64,000 bases of DNA from DAOUTY01 sp964453665 (GTDB lineage Bacteria; Chloroflexota; Dehalococcoidia; SZUA-161): the NCBI GenBank assembly GCA_964453665.1, contig CAYVQT010000006.1, positions 1-64,000 on the forward strand, in the 5' to 3' direction. Position 1 is the first letter of the stretch. The number at the start of each line of letters is the position of its first letter. Under the pieces are notes generated by a model. That model had not been told where the DNA came from, made no database searches, and saw nothing but the letters and a program-made list of their open reading frames with translations. Both the position numbers and the translations under genes were made by a program. This document shows positions 8,490 to 17,436 of the stretch, in pieces.

Positions 8490-9695
8490 TTACTGCTCTG
8501 TCTTACTCAACGCTTTGTTGTAGACCTCTACAACCCTGTCAACCCATTCAGGTATGGAGAATTCGGCTTCCACGAGTTCACGGTTAGTCTTTGCCGCCAG
8601 TTTCTTATCATCATCACTCAGCGACAGCAGCCTTATAACGGCTTCAGCAAGTCCGCCAATATCACCGGGAGGCACCATGATACCGCCTGTGCCATCGAGC
8701 CCCAGTTCAGGGGCCAGCCCCGTGGCTGTCGCGACAACGGGCCTGCCACAGGCCATTCCCTCCAGAACGACCAGCCCAAATGACTCGTGAAGCGAGGGTA
8801 TCACCAGCAGGTCACATGCCGAGTACAGCTTGATAAGCTCATCCTCCGGTAAAAAATCGATGAACATCATATGGTCTCCGAAACCATCATCTTCCGCTTG
8901 CTTACGTATATGAGCCTTCACAGAGCCGTTAAAAGGAGCGCTGTTCGTATCCCGACCCACCAGGACAAACCTGGTCGCAGGAATAGTTCTAATAATCCCG
9001 GGGATGGCCCGGCAAAGTATGTGAACGCCCTTTCTCGCCTCCAGCCTGCCCACGAATAAAACCAGCGGAGTGTTCCGGGGTATTTCAAGCCTCTCCCTTA
9101 TATCAGATTCAACGTAGCTGTATTTCGCAGCATCCACAGAGTGGTGAACAACTTCAATTTTTTCAGGGTCGATACGCAGCTTTTCAATCAACGGCGCACA
9201 CTGTCCCTTTGTGGTCGCCACTACACGGTCTGCCCGTCTGGCGCTGAAATCCTCCAGGAAAGAGAGGATTTTGAGACTCACCTGCTCCTTTATCCCGGAG
9301 TATGTTCCCGTCCTTAAAACGTCTGACGCCGATGAAGCGACCCTGACCGCTAATGGTGTGCGTCTACTTAAACCATAGAGAAGGGCTTCAGCCCCCCAGT
9401 AGGCTGCTTCCACTATCTCTATGTCATACCGCTTGATGATTTCCCGCAGCTTGAGCCAGGCATGGAAGCTATAGTTAATTCGCGCCACGGCGCTATAACG
9501 CTTCGGGTTCGTTCCCACCCTGTGAACCAGGACTCCGTTATCTATCAAGTCTCCAGGAGTATCTACCGCCTGGCAGACTACATGAACCTCGTGACCCCGC
9601 CGGGCTAAGGCAGAGGCCAGGCTATAGTACATTGCCGCAATCCCGCCCCATGCCGTATCGGGGGGGTACTCCCGTGAAAGAAAAGCCACTCTCAC
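8490..9695 (-). CDS. GT-B glycosyltransferase, family 4
   Basis: A 401-residue retaining glycosyltransferase. The N-terminal domain begins with FLSREYPPDTAWGGIA, the glycine-rich acceptor-side loop of GT4 enzymes. The C-terminal donor domain has LFVGRLEARKG and the ExxxxxxxE-type segment HESFGLVVLEGMACGRPVV at roughly residues 305-323, which binds the nucleotide sugar. It is the last gene of a four-gene minus-strand glycosyltransferase run. The length is typical. The sugar and acceptor cannot be read from the sequence. Confidence 0.88.
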   Translation of the reverse strand: MRVAFLSREYPPDTAWGGIAAMYYSLASALARRGHEVHVVCQAVDTPGDLIDNGVLVHRVGTNPKRYSAVARINYSFHAWLKLREIIKRYDIEIVEAAYWGAEALLYGLSRRTPLAVRVASSASDVLRTGTYSGIKEQVSLKILSFLEDFSARRADRVVATTKGQCAPLIEKLRIDPEKIEVVHHSVDAAKYSYVESDIRERLEIPRNTPLVLFVGRLEARKGVHILCRAIPGIIRTIPATRFVLVGRDTNSAPFNGSVKAHIRKQAEDDGFGDHMMFIDFLPEDELIKLYSACDLLVIPSLHESFGLVVLEGMACGRPVVATATGLAPELGLDGTGGIMVPPGDIGGLAEAVIRLLSLSDDDKKLAAKTNRELVEAEFSIPEWVDRVVEVYNKALSKTEQ

Positions 9696-9764
9696 TATAT
9701 CAACTCGTTATCGATTCGAAAAACGAACCGGCTAACAAGGCTGTGATTATCCCTTTTCTTTTCA

Positions 9765-10784
9765 TCAACAACCTGCCACTTCCTCAATAAGCCCTATCCA
9801 GTCCGACTCAAATCTTTCCACCGTGAAATCTTTAGCAAACTCATACCCCCTCTCACCCAGTTCGGGATGCTCCAGCGCGTATTCAACACATTTCCTCAAC
9901 TCACCGAAACCCGGACAAACAATCTGCCGGCCACCATCAAGAAGTTCCTTCATTCCGCACACCCCAGAACCAACTACCGTAGTCTTGCAAAGCATAGCTT
10001 CGTGGGCAGTCCTGCTCCAGCCTTCCTTGAGCTTCGACATCGTGACAACAACCGAAGACGCCTTAAGAAGTCTCTGATAATCGCGGTAATCAAGGCTTAA
10101 ATTCATCGCCGGTATATTCACTTTCTTATCACCGCTGGTCACGAGATTCAGGTCCATGCCCTTCAGATGCTTATATGCTTCGACAACACCCTTACCTCTT
10201 TGACAATTCCCAATATATACAATGGGCTTCCCTGCGAGGCCATATTTACGAACAAAATCCGCGATTTCCTGTTCCGTGAATGTGAAGCTGGCTACATCAA
10301 AGGGATTGTAGATAACCCTTACATCGGGATGGCCCTTCGCTTCAAAGTGCGCTTTCCAATACTTCGACACTGTGACTACCGCATCGACCCTATTAAGGTT
10401 ACGATAGAAAAGCCTCTCCAGTAAGTAACCCTTCCCAAGCAGGAGCGTACTAAGTACAGGCTCGTATGTATCTCTAGTATCAATGTGATGTATTAGCAGG
10501 ATGTTCTTGCCAACCGTCCTATCTAACGGCAGGGTTATCGTGGATAGAAACCCTCTAATCCATATGTCGTTAACACCCCTGAGCCCGAAGAGTCTGCAAG
10601 CCAGCCTCGTGCGTTGAAACAGCCAGTTTCCTTTGCCCAGAAGTATCCCCAACGGTTCAACGTTAAATCTCTTGCCCAGCGCCTCTAAAAGGAATCTCCG
10701 GTAGAGGTCGCCACCGCTTTCTACTCTCCACGGGGAACCTCTCGGACATTCAACGTCGGCAATATTCAACGCGGGGTTTACCAT
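9765..10784 (-). CDS. GT-B glycosyltransferase (group 1/GT4-like)
   Basis: A 339-residue protein whose C-terminal half follows the GT4 pattern: KPIVYIGNCQRGKGV for the start of the donor domain, and EGWSRTAHEAMLCKTTVVGS for the nucleotide-sugar site. The N-terminal half is more divergent but contains DAVVTVSKYWKAHF, a segment common in this superfamily. It lies 14 bases from the gene upstream on the same strand, so they are surely co-transcribed. Acceptor and donor are unknown. Confidence 0.8.
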   Translation of the reverse strand: MVNPALNIADVECPRGSPWRVESGGDLYRRFLLEALGKRFNVEPLGILLGKGNWLFQRTRLACRLFGLRGVNDIWIRGFLSTITLPLDRTVGKNILLIHHIDTRDTYEPVLSTLLLGKGYLLERLFYRNLNRVDAVVTVSKYWKAHFEAKGHPDVRVIYNPFDVASFTFTEQEIADFVRKYGLAGKPIVYIGNCQRGKGVVEAYKHLKGMDLNLVTSGDKKVNIPAMNLSLDYRDYQRLLKASSVVVTMSKLKEGWSRTAHEAMLCKTTVVGSGVCGMKELLDGGRQIVCPGFGELRKCVEYALEHPELGERGYEFAKDFTVERFESDWIGLIEEVAGC

Positions 10785-10798
10785 GATGCAACCAGTGG

Positions 10799-11746
10799 TT
10801 ATAGCGGTCTTTTACGACCCGCAACGCGCTCTCCAGCATACCCACAAACAAACCCAAGGCCTACGCTCACAATGGAAGCGACAAGGACCGCAAGTTTCTT
10901 CAGTTCCTCTACGCGATAGAGGCGCTTCATCCTAAGTGGGATGTACTTCACGAGCAGTATCCTGAGATAAGACTTCTCCGTAGCCATCGAGTCAGCCGAG
11001 ACATTCAGCTTGCTCAGCAAAGCCTTTGAGTACCCCTGATAGAAAGACCTCCCTAAAAGAACCCTGATACCTAATTTCGATTTCGGGACTCTGTGATAGA
11101 CAATGGCATGCGGATTATATATGACACCTTTGCCTAGAGTCCGCTTCATCTTCAAGGCCAACTCCGGTTCCTCGGCCTGTATATAGGAGGCTCCCCTTCT
11201 GGCAAAGCCGAGGCTTTCGTTGAATCCGCCCACCTTATCGAAAACCTCCCTTTTAAAACTCATGTTCGGCCCAAATGTGTTGCGTACTTCGACGACTTCC
11301 TCCCCGGCGAAGCCATCATGGGTTACGCCAACCAGCCAGTACAGCTCCTCCGGCAAATAGTCCGGTTTCTTATCAAGCCAGACGGGCAAGACCTTCCCTC
11401 CAACTGCAACAGCGTCGTAATCCAGGTAGGTACTCAGGAGGTTCTCAATCCAATGTCTCTCCGCGACAGCATCATCGTCCATGAAAGCGATAATTTCGCC
11501 CCGTGCAATCCCGACACCGGCATTCCTCGCTGCAGAAACACCTGCGTTATCCTTCAAGAGTACAGTCCTCACGGTTTCCCGGCCGCCGTAATCCGACGTA
11601 ACTTTACTGTAGAATTCCTTGTTGCCATCAATAGCTATGATAACCTCTAATTCTCGATGGGTTTGCTCCAGCAGGCTATTCACAGCCCCGACGAGGTTCT
11701 GATAGTTTTCGGGGCTATGGGCGCATATGACAGTGGATACCAACAT
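10799..11746 (-). CDS. GT-A glycosyltransferase, family 2, with C-terminal membrane anchor
   Basis: The 315-residue protein carries STVICAHSPEN at the start, DGNKEF in the first nucleotide-binding loop, AFMDDDAV as the DxD metal site near residue 90, and a GPNMSFKREVF acceptor segment. An AEEPELALK acidic motif replaces the commoner GEDxD. A hydrophobic stretch near 285-305 probably anchors it to the membrane. It sits between two other glycosyltransferase genes, 18 bases from the upstream one. It likely adds a sugar to a lipid-linked or surface glycan. Confidence 0.85.
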   Translation of the reverse strand: MLVSTVICAHSPENYQNLVGAVNSLLEQTHRELEVIIAIDGNKEFYSKVTSDYGGRETVRTVLLKDNAGVSAARNAGVGIARGEIIAFMDDDAVAERHWIENLLSTYLDYDAVAVGGKVLPVWLDKKPDYLPEELYWLVGVTHDGFAGEEVVEVRNTFGPNMSFKREVFDKVGGFNESLGFARRGASYIQAEEPELALKMKRTLGKGVIYNPHAIVYHRVPKSKLGIRVLLGRSFYQGYSKALLSKLNVSADSMATEKSYLRILLVKYIPLRMKRLYRVEELKKLAVLVASIVSVGLGFVCGYAGERVAGRKRPL

Positions 11747-11764
11747 GATTATGTCAAGATTTCG

Positions 11765-12451
11765 CTATCTGTGACGAAACCTACGCCTCACAAGCGTCCT
11801 CCCAATCCTAAACCCATCTCTCAAAGAGTTTAACTTGGTGCGGGTCCCCCTCCTCCTGTAGTCAATGGGCACCTCTGTTATCCTGTAACCATTCCTTGCT
11901 ATTTCCGTCAACATATTTACCTCGATGTCGAACCCTCTGGCCTCCAGTTTCAACTGCTTGACTACCTCCGCTCTCAGACCCCAGCAGCCGGTGCAGGGAT
12001 CGCTTATTTTTGTCCCGTACAAAACGTTAGTCATCAGAGCCAGCAAATGGTTACCTACCAGGTTCAGAGGAGTCATCGCACCCTCAGCCATACAACCCCT
12101 CAACCTGGAACCCATCACCACGTCGCATCCTTCTTCCAGAATCTCAAGCATCTGCGGTATGTGGCCAGCCGGATAAGTATAGTCCGAATCTAATATAAAT
12201 GCGTAATCGCAGCTCATGGCCTCAAATCCAGCCCTAATAGCCATCCCCTTCCCCCTCCTCGGCTCCCAGATAATCCGTGCACCTTTCTCCCTGGCAACCT
12301 CCTCAGTCCTGTCATTACTTCCATTGTTGACCACCATGACATCTACCTTGTAGCCCCTCCCCTCCATCTCTTTCACAGGTATCTCATCTATGACCATACC
12401 TATAGTGCCCTCCTCATTAAGAGCAGGCAGGATTACGCAGACTTCCTTCAT
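11765..12451 (-). CDS. Family 2 glycosyltransferase, dolichyl-phosphate mannosyltransferase-like
   Basis: A 228-residue enzyme of the DPM1/GtrB type. It has VILPALNEEGTIG at 5-17, VVNNGSNDRTEE near 40-51, and DSDYTYP with MGSRLRG, the donor and acceptor loop motifs of polyprenyl-phosphate glycosyltransferases. There is no C-terminal membrane domain, as in soluble DPM1. It is the first gene of the minus-strand glycosyltransferase operon and could make a polyprenyl-phosphate sugar used outside the membrane. A predicted promoter lies at 12526-12554. Confidence 0.85.
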   Translation of the reverse strand: MKEVCVILPALNEEGTIGMVIDEIPVKEMEGRGYKVDVMVVNNGSNDRTEEVAREKGARIIWEPRRGKGMAIRAGFEAMSCDYAFILDSDYTYPAGHIPQMLEILEEGCDVVMGSRLRGCMAEGAMTPLNLVGNHLLALMTNVLYGTKISDPCTGCWGLRAEVVKQLKLEARGFDIEVNMLTEIARNGYRITEVPIDYRRRGTRTKLNSLRDGFRIGRTLVRRRFRHR

Positions 12452-12525
12452 TAAACGATTATCCTTTCACATGCTGGCCTTCAGCATTCTCATAGCACGA
12501 ACCCGAACTGATGGCCCTGACCCGA

Positions 12526-12554
12526 ATTGTAATACACTTGTAATATCTTCGCAA
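12526..12554 (-). promoter_or_regulatory. Predicted promoter of the four-gene glycosyltransferase operon
   Basis: Minus-strand TTGCGA (12554-12549), 17-base spacer, TACAAT (12531-12526). It is about 75 bases ahead of the first glycosyltransferase start codon. Confidence 0.45.
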
Positions 12555-12680
12555 TTTTTCATCCATACCCTTTATCGTTTCTTAATATTCTGCATTTATA
12601 CTTCAAGCAATGACGGCAGGGTTTTATAAATCACTTACACTCCAGCACTAAGAGACGGTGATGTAATTCGCCTCCAGTGT

Positions 12681-13217
12681 ATGGCGGAAAATTACCGTCA
12701 TGTGTCCAGAGATTCAAGTAGGACGATGGTCATCACACATAAGCCAGGGAGGGGAGGGGACAAAGCGGATATGAACGAATTGGAGACCGCCAAAAACACA
12801 CTGGAAAGGGTAATGAGCAATCAGGATGAAATAACGAGGCTTACAGACAACCAGATAGACCTGCTGATCCGGGTAGCGCTGGGCAAAACCAATTCGCAGA
12901 TAGCAGACGAGCTTTGTTTACAGGAACAGACCGTAAAGAACAGGGTCACCAGACTGCTGAAGAAGCTGCACGTGGATAACAGGGTGCATATAGCGACCTT
13001 CGCCTGTTTGGGATACCCGCCGTCGGAATCACAACTAAGGTTCCGTTGGAGAGACCTCAATAAAAAGGCCGTATCCTCTGGCAACTCAAGCCATCTTAAG
13101 ATTAGCAGCAGTTATAATCAGCATTTGCGCATACAGCCCCGAAGACGCAACGTCAGAACCCTGGAAACACAGAAGCTGCTTGGCCTGCGCAATAAGACCA
13201 CTTCCACGAATAGATAA
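12681..13217 (+). CDS. LuxR-type helix-turn-helix protein
   Basis: The 178-residue frame has a GerE/LuxR HTH domain at about residues 54-115: LTDNQIDLLIRVALGKTN followed by SQIADELCLQEQTVKNRV, the recognition helix. No receiver or ligand domain precedes it, so the input signal is unclear. The C-terminal 60 residues are basic and low in hydrophobic residues and have no recognisable fold. The start is uncertain: ATG codons at 12681, 12726 and 12771 are all in frame, and the last has a purine-rich AGGGGA about 10 bases upstream. It is a DNA-binding regulator; possible targets include the divergent glycosyltransferase operon or the downstream STAS gene. Confidence 0.75.
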   Translation: MAENYRHVSRDSSRTMVITHKPGRGGDKADMNELETAKNTLERVMSNQDEITRLTDNQIDLLIRVALGKTNSQIADELCLQEQTVKNRVTRLLKKLHVDNRVHIATFACLGYPPSESQLRFRWRDLNKKAVSSGNSSHLKISSSYNQHLRIQPRRRNVRTLETQKLLGLRNKTTSTNR

Positions 13218-13464
13218 CGTTAATCCCCACCCCTAATTGTTCTTCCGTGTCAATGAATTATAGCTTAGAGATTCGGAATGCTTCTTTATCTGAGTCTTTC
13301 CAACAATCGCTAAACGGGACTATTAATCAATACAGCACGCAGTTTTTATAATACCTCTGCACATTATTTCTATCATTTTTCCCCGTAGAACTCTTGTGTT
13401 ACGGTACATATCGCAGTAGAATATCGCAATAAATTCGCTTTATATAAGCGTATTATTAATAAGG

Positions 13465-13514
13465 TATAATCGGGAGGCAGGGCAAGTAAACGCCTCAACA
13501 TGACAAAAGGAGGG
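13465..13514 (+). promoter_or_regulatory. Minus-10-like TATAAT and start-deciding ribosome binding site of the STAS gene
   Basis: TATAAT at 13465-13470 has no good -35 partner at 17 to 18 bases, so an alternative sigma factor or activator may be used. AAAGGAGGG at 13506-13514 is six bases before GTG 13521. It overlaps the upstream in-frame ATG at 13500, so GTG is the likely start. Confidence 0.4.
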
Positions 13515-13520
13515 TTTGCT

Positions 13521-14627
13521 GTGAAGAAGATAGAGGTAAATGCAATCAGAGTCTCGAGCCAAACCTGTATAGTTGAAATGCCGGGCGAAGTCACAGATTA
13601 CGATGAGTCCCCTATTGTTAAAGCCTGCGAGCAGGCAGTTCCGGGTAATCTGAGAAACGTTATCCTGGACTTCAGCTCCGTGAGGAAAATGAACGGGCTT
13701 GGGGCAAGCATGCTTGTCAAATTAAGCGCTGAAGCCAGGAATCGAGGACAAAAAACATCGGCGTTCAACCTCAGCGATCATTACAGGGGCGTTTTTCAAA
13801 TTACCGGTTTGTACAGGACCGTCCACGTTCACCAAAGCAAGGAGCAGGCATTAACGGCAGCTGGAGAGCTTTCAACCGTTTCCACCCTGGATAGACCGGA
13901 AGGGACTAAGGAAGTCAATACAGATGACATAGCTAGCTGGTCGGAACCAGTCTCTGAAATCAGAGTCCCCGACATGCCCGCCGAAGCTGTTAATTTAAAC
14001 GTCGAGGGGCTACGTCCCGTTGGACCGGTTGAAGGATTCGGCCAGATGTGGCAGAAGATATATCGACAGCGTCTCACGGGCATAAACATCGAACCCGGTG
14101 AGGCCCTGAGGGTTCTCAAGGAGAATTTCCCGAACTTTCAACCAGCCGAAAATCGTTTTTATCCCTCGGCAGCCGGTATACAGCCGGGAGAGGTAGTGCT
14201 TATTAACTCTTCGACCCCCGGCGGGCCTATATACACAGGGGTCTTAGTGCTCTATTCCGATGATGAATCATTTACCTTCATAACTCCCCAGGGACATCCC
14301 GAGTCGGGATGGGTCTCTTTTAACGCATATGACGAAGATGGAGCCACCATCGTGCAGATTCTTGGCCTGGCACGCGCTAACGACCCCGTATACGAGGCGG
14401 CGTTTCGTTTAGCAGGTGCCAGGGTTCAGGAGAAAATATGGCGACACGTATTATCCTCCATGGCCAGCCATCTCAGCGTGCAGCCGGACGTAGAAGTGCA
14501 GAAAATCTGCGCAGATACCAAATTGCAGTGGTCCGGAATAAAAAATATATGGTATAACGCCCAGATTCGCAGCATGGTCTACACGATGGTTGCTCCACTG
14601 CGCTGGGTCCGCAGAACACTGAAGTAA
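13521..14627 (+). CDS. STAS-domain protein fused to an uncharacterised C-terminal domain
   Basis: The 368-residue protein starts with a STAS domain (about 1-110). It contains VILDFSSVRKMNGLGASML, where anti-sigma antagonists carry a phosphorylatable Ser/Thr; here the nearest polar residues are Asn and Ser. A linker leads to a second domain at about 160-368, with EGFGQMWQKIY, RFYPSAAGI, SFTFITPQGHP and WSGIKNIWYNAQIR. I recognise no named family for it, although ligand-binding or lipid-transfer folds are possible. The phytoene-dehydrogenase-like gene starts 19 bases downstream, so the two are probably co-transcribed. Confidence 0.65.
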   Translation: MKKIEVNAIRVSSQTCIVEMPGEVTDYDESPIVKACEQAVPGNLRNVILDFSSVRKMNGLGASMLVKLSAEARNRGQKTSAFNLSDHYRGVFQITGLYRTVHVHQSKEQALTAAGELSTVSTLDRPEGTKEVNTDDIASWSEPVSEIRVPDMPAEAVNLNVEGLRPVGPVEGFGQMWQKIYRQRLTGINIEPGEALRVLKENFPNFQPAENRFYPSAAGIQPGEVVLINSSTPGGPIYTGVLVLYSDDESFTFITPQGHPESGWVSFNAYDEDGATIVQILGLARANDPVYEAAFRLAGARVQEKIWRHVLSSMASHLSVQPDVEVQKICADTKLQWSGIKNIWYNAQIRSMVYTMVAPLRWVRRTLK

Positions 14628-14646
14628 CAAATCACATCGTTGCAAT

Positions 14647-16077
14647 ATGGCAAAGAAGAGTGAGTACGATGCAGTAGTCGTTGGTTCGGGACCGAACGGT
14701 CTCGCTGCCGCCATAACACTGGCCCAAAAAGGGCTCTCTACAATCGTTCTGGAAGCCAGGGACACTGTAGGCGGCGGTACTCGAACGGCGGAGCTTACTC
14801 TGCCTGGATTTCTTCACGATATTTGCTCGGCAATACATCCCCTGGGGGCCAGTTCACCGTTCTTTTACCCATTAAGCCTTAAAGATTATGGACTTGAGTG
14901 GATTTATCCCCGGGCTGCGCTTGCACACCCCCTTGACGACGGAACAGCTATTCTGCTCGAGAGAAGTATCGAGGAAACAGCACAATCACTGGGCGCAGAC
15001 AGCGCATCATATAAAAAGGTGATGGAACCTTTAATCAAAGACTGTGACAGGATAATCAGAGACCTGTTAAGGCCCTTAAGCTTCCCCAGTCACCCAATCT
15101 CATTTATTAAGTTCGGCCGGTATGCTTTCCGGTCAGCGTACGGATTAGCGAACAGCCTGTTTCAGGAAGAGCGCGCTAAGGCATTGTTTGCAGGTTTGGG
15201 TGCGCATTCAATTATGCCTCTGGAACGACATTTCACGGCATCCTTCGCTCTCATGCTTGGCTCACTGGGGCACGCTGTCGGCTGGCCCGTAGCTAAGGGA
15301 GGCTCTCAACTAATCGCCGACGCACTGGCAGAATACCTGCGTTCGCTTGGAGGCCACATAGAAACGGGCACCCTTATTCAATCACTGGATGATTTGCCGA
15401 AGGCAAGAGCTACTCTATTTGACATCACTCCCCGACAATTCACACGGATTGCGGGACAGAGATTAAGCAGCAGACATCTAAAAGGCTATCGCAATTTTAA
15501 ATACGGGCCAGGCGTATTTAAGATTGATTGGGCATTGGACCGCCCAATTCCATGGAAAGCATCGGAATGCGCTTCGGCTGCTACCGTTCATATAGGTGGT
15601 ACGTTAGAGGAGATAGCAGCATCTGAAGACGCTGTATGGAGGGGGGATAATCCCGAGAGGCCATTCGTTATCCTCGCCCAGCAAAGCTTATTCGACCCTA
15701 CAAGGACGCCGGATGGCAAACATACAGCCTGGGCGTACTGCCATGTACCAAACGGCTCCACTTTTAGTATGACCGAACGAATTGAGGCCCAGGTAGAACG
15801 ATTTGCGCCCGGATTCAGCGAGATTATACTCGCAAAGCATATAATGAACCCATCCGATTTTGAGGAATATAACCCTAACTACAAAGGAGGAGACATCGCA
15901 GGCAGGACTCAGGACTTCTGGCAAATATTCGCCAGACCAGCTTTAAGACTTAAGAGCCCGTATGCTACTCCAGTTAAAGGACTCTACCTGTGTTCCTCAT
16001 CTACACCGCCGGGCGGTGGTGTACACGGTATGTGCGGGCACTATGCAGCGTTAGCGGCGCTTCGTGACATTCATTAA
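14647..16077 (+). CDS. Phytoene dehydrogenase-like FAD oxidoreductase
   Basis: A 476-residue flavoprotein. The N-terminal dinucleotide-binding motif is VVVGSGPNGLAAAITLA (residues 10-26), followed by GGGTRTAELTLPGF, which matches the phytoene desaturase/CrtI-like group. The C-terminal FAD-closing segment is GLYLCSSSTPPGGGVHGMCG. Family members desaturate or isomerise carotenoid-like or other lipophilic substrates. No carotenoid genes lie nearby, so the true substrate is unknown. The companion STAS-fusion gene directly upstream could bind a related ligand; that link is speculative. Confidence 0.85.
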   Translation: MAKKSEYDAVVVGSGPNGLAAAITLAQKGLSTIVLEARDTVGGGTRTAELTLPGFLHDICSAIHPLGASSPFFYPLSLKDYGLEWIYPRAALAHPLDDGTAILLERSIEETAQSLGADSASYKKVMEPLIKDCDRIIRDLLRPLSFPSHPISFIKFGRYAFRSAYGLANSLFQEERAKALFAGLGAHSIMPLERHFTASFALMLGSLGHAVGWPVAKGGSQLIADALAEYLRSLGGHIETGTLIQSLDDLPKARATLFDITPRQFTRIAGQRLSSRHLKGYRNFKYGPGVFKIDWALDRPIPWKASECASAATVHIGGTLEEIAASEDAVWRGDNPERPFVILAQQSLFDPTRTPDGKHTAWAYCHVPNGSTFSMTERIEAQVERFAPGFSEIILAKHIMNPSDFEEYNPNYKGGDIAGRTQDFWQIFARPALRLKSPYATPVKGLYLCSSSTPPGGGVHGMCGHYAALAALRDIH

Positions 16078-16151
16078 TCCGGACAAAAAGAAGGTTTATA
16101 CATGGATATCCGATCTTCATATCGAATCGCGATGTATAAATGCTCGCTTAT

Positions 16152-16595
16152 TCAGTCAGGATAAAGCTCCCAGACATCTTTAAAGCTGCTTATAACATAT
16201 TTTTTTATTACTATTCTAATTAGAGCGTTATCCGGGGAATCGACGAAATTTACCAGATTGGGATGTTTCTTGAGGTATATCTTTGCCAGATTATCCCTGT
16301 CAACGCCCCGGGCTTCCGTTGCCCTGCCAATAGCAGTTACTGCCACAGCGCGCTCAAAATCAGACTCCATATTCGATCTGTTATCTATCAATATGGAGAC
16401 CCGGGGATTGGCCTTTAACTCATTATATTTACGCGTGGAACGTGACGTAGAGAACAGCAAATCTTTAAGGTCTACCGTACCGGCTATCGCCACCAGACAA
16501 TTATAAGGTTGTTCGTCCTTTTGTGTCGCTAAAACGGCCAGCTTCTGCGAAACAAGCAACTTCCTTATTCTGTCGCTCAGTTGTGACTTATTCAT
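16152..16595 (-). CDS. Pyridoxamine-phosphate-oxidase-fold (PNPOx-like) protein
   Basis: The 147-residue protein has the split-barrel pattern of the PNPOx/F420-binding superfamily: KLAVLATQKDEQPYNCLVA near 18-36, LLFSTSRSTRKYNELKANP near 47-65 (flavin phosphate contacts), and VSILID. Members bind FMN, F420 or haem and reduce small molecules or protect against them. Which cofactor is used cannot be decided. It reads convergently with the phytoene-dehydrogenase-like gene. Confidence 0.8.
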   Translation of the reverse strand: MNKSQLSDRIRKLLVSQKLAVLATQKDEQPYNCLVAIAGTVDLKDLLFSTSRSTRKYNELKANPRVSILIDNRSNMESDFERAVAVTAIGRATEARGVDRDNLAKIYLKKHPNLVNFVDSPDNALIRIVIKKYVISSFKDVWELYPD

Positions 16596-16940
16596 ATCAC
16601 CTCCAATGGACTATTGGAATATATCGATAAATATATAATAAGCAATTCCTGCATGGCTATAAATTCATACGCCCCGACAATCTATCGTATAGCAACCAGC
16701 TACAAGCGATTTCAAATCTATACAGCACTTGTGAATAATAACCGGCTCACCATTATTCTACCATTTCTGAGTTGCAACCGTTCTTTTTTAAATACAACAA
16801 AATGCCCAGGCTCGATGCCCGGAGGGCTTTTTTATATCCCCAGAAAAAAGCTGGGTTCCCAAACGGTGTTGACAAATGGAATGCTAGAGCATAGCTTATT
16901 GGAATCACGGAATATTACATCGAGAAAGGAAAAGTTTAAC
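16596..16940 (+). other. Intergenic region with weak terminator- and promoter-like elements
   Basis: No gene is seen. GCCC-GGA-GGGC with a T run (16817-16833) resembles a short terminator. TTGACA (16869-16874) with TAGCTT 17 bases later (16892-16897) is a weak promoter candidate for the VOC gene. A purine-rich AAAGGAAAAG just before 16941 sets that gene's start. Confidence 0.3.
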
Positions 16941-17405
16941 ATGCTTCTTCATCATGTTGCCATAAGCGTACAGGACATAGAAAAGTCACTCGTGTTCTAC
17001 AGAGATGCGCTGGGACTGACTGTATTCCAGGATGAAGTAATCTCAGGCCTCGACGTCGATACCGGTCTTATGGAGAAATATGCCAGGGTCCGCATGGTCC
17101 TACTGATGGATGAAGCAGGAAATATGATTGAATTACTCGACTGGCAGTCGCCGACTGTAAGAGAAAGACCGTATGAGCATAGGAATTTCACTTCAACCGG
17201 TCTGGTGGAGGTATGTTTTATGGTACCCGACCTGCAGAAGGTCGAGAAGGACCTTTTAAGAAACGGTTTCAGCTTCAGGACTCCGGTCTGGCCATTCGGT
17301 AAGGATACCGGAACCTATGGGGGAGGTTACGCCGCAATCAGATATGCGGAGGACCCCAATGGAGTGAATGTTGAATTTATACAGGTCGTCGAAGCCGCTA
17401 AATAA
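16941..17405 (+). CDS. VOC (glyoxalase/dioxygenase) superfamily protein
   Basis: A 154-residue vicinal-oxygen-chelate protein: LLHHVAISVQDIEKSLVFY at the start, GNMIELLDWQ in the first half and PNGVNVEFIQ at the C-terminus. The metal ligands expected for the fold are visible: His in LHHV and Glu in MIELL and in VEFI. Family members include lactoylglutathione lyase, methylmalonyl-CoA epimerase and extradiol dioxygenases. The frame is open further upstream, but the ribosome-binding-like AAAGGA and family alignment favour ATG 16941. The racemase-family gene begins 32 bases later, so the two may share an operon. Confidence 0.82.
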   Translation: MLLHHVAISVQDIEKSLVFYRDALGLTVFQDEVISGLDVDTGLMEKYARVRMVLLMDEAGNMIELLDWQSPTVRERPYEHRNFTSTGLVEVCFMVPDLQKVEKDLLRNGFSFRTPVWPFGKDTGTYGGGYAAIRYAEDPNGVNVEFIQVVEAAK

Positions 17406-17436
17406 TGTAACCTCTGCACCTGCGGGACTTCAATAA

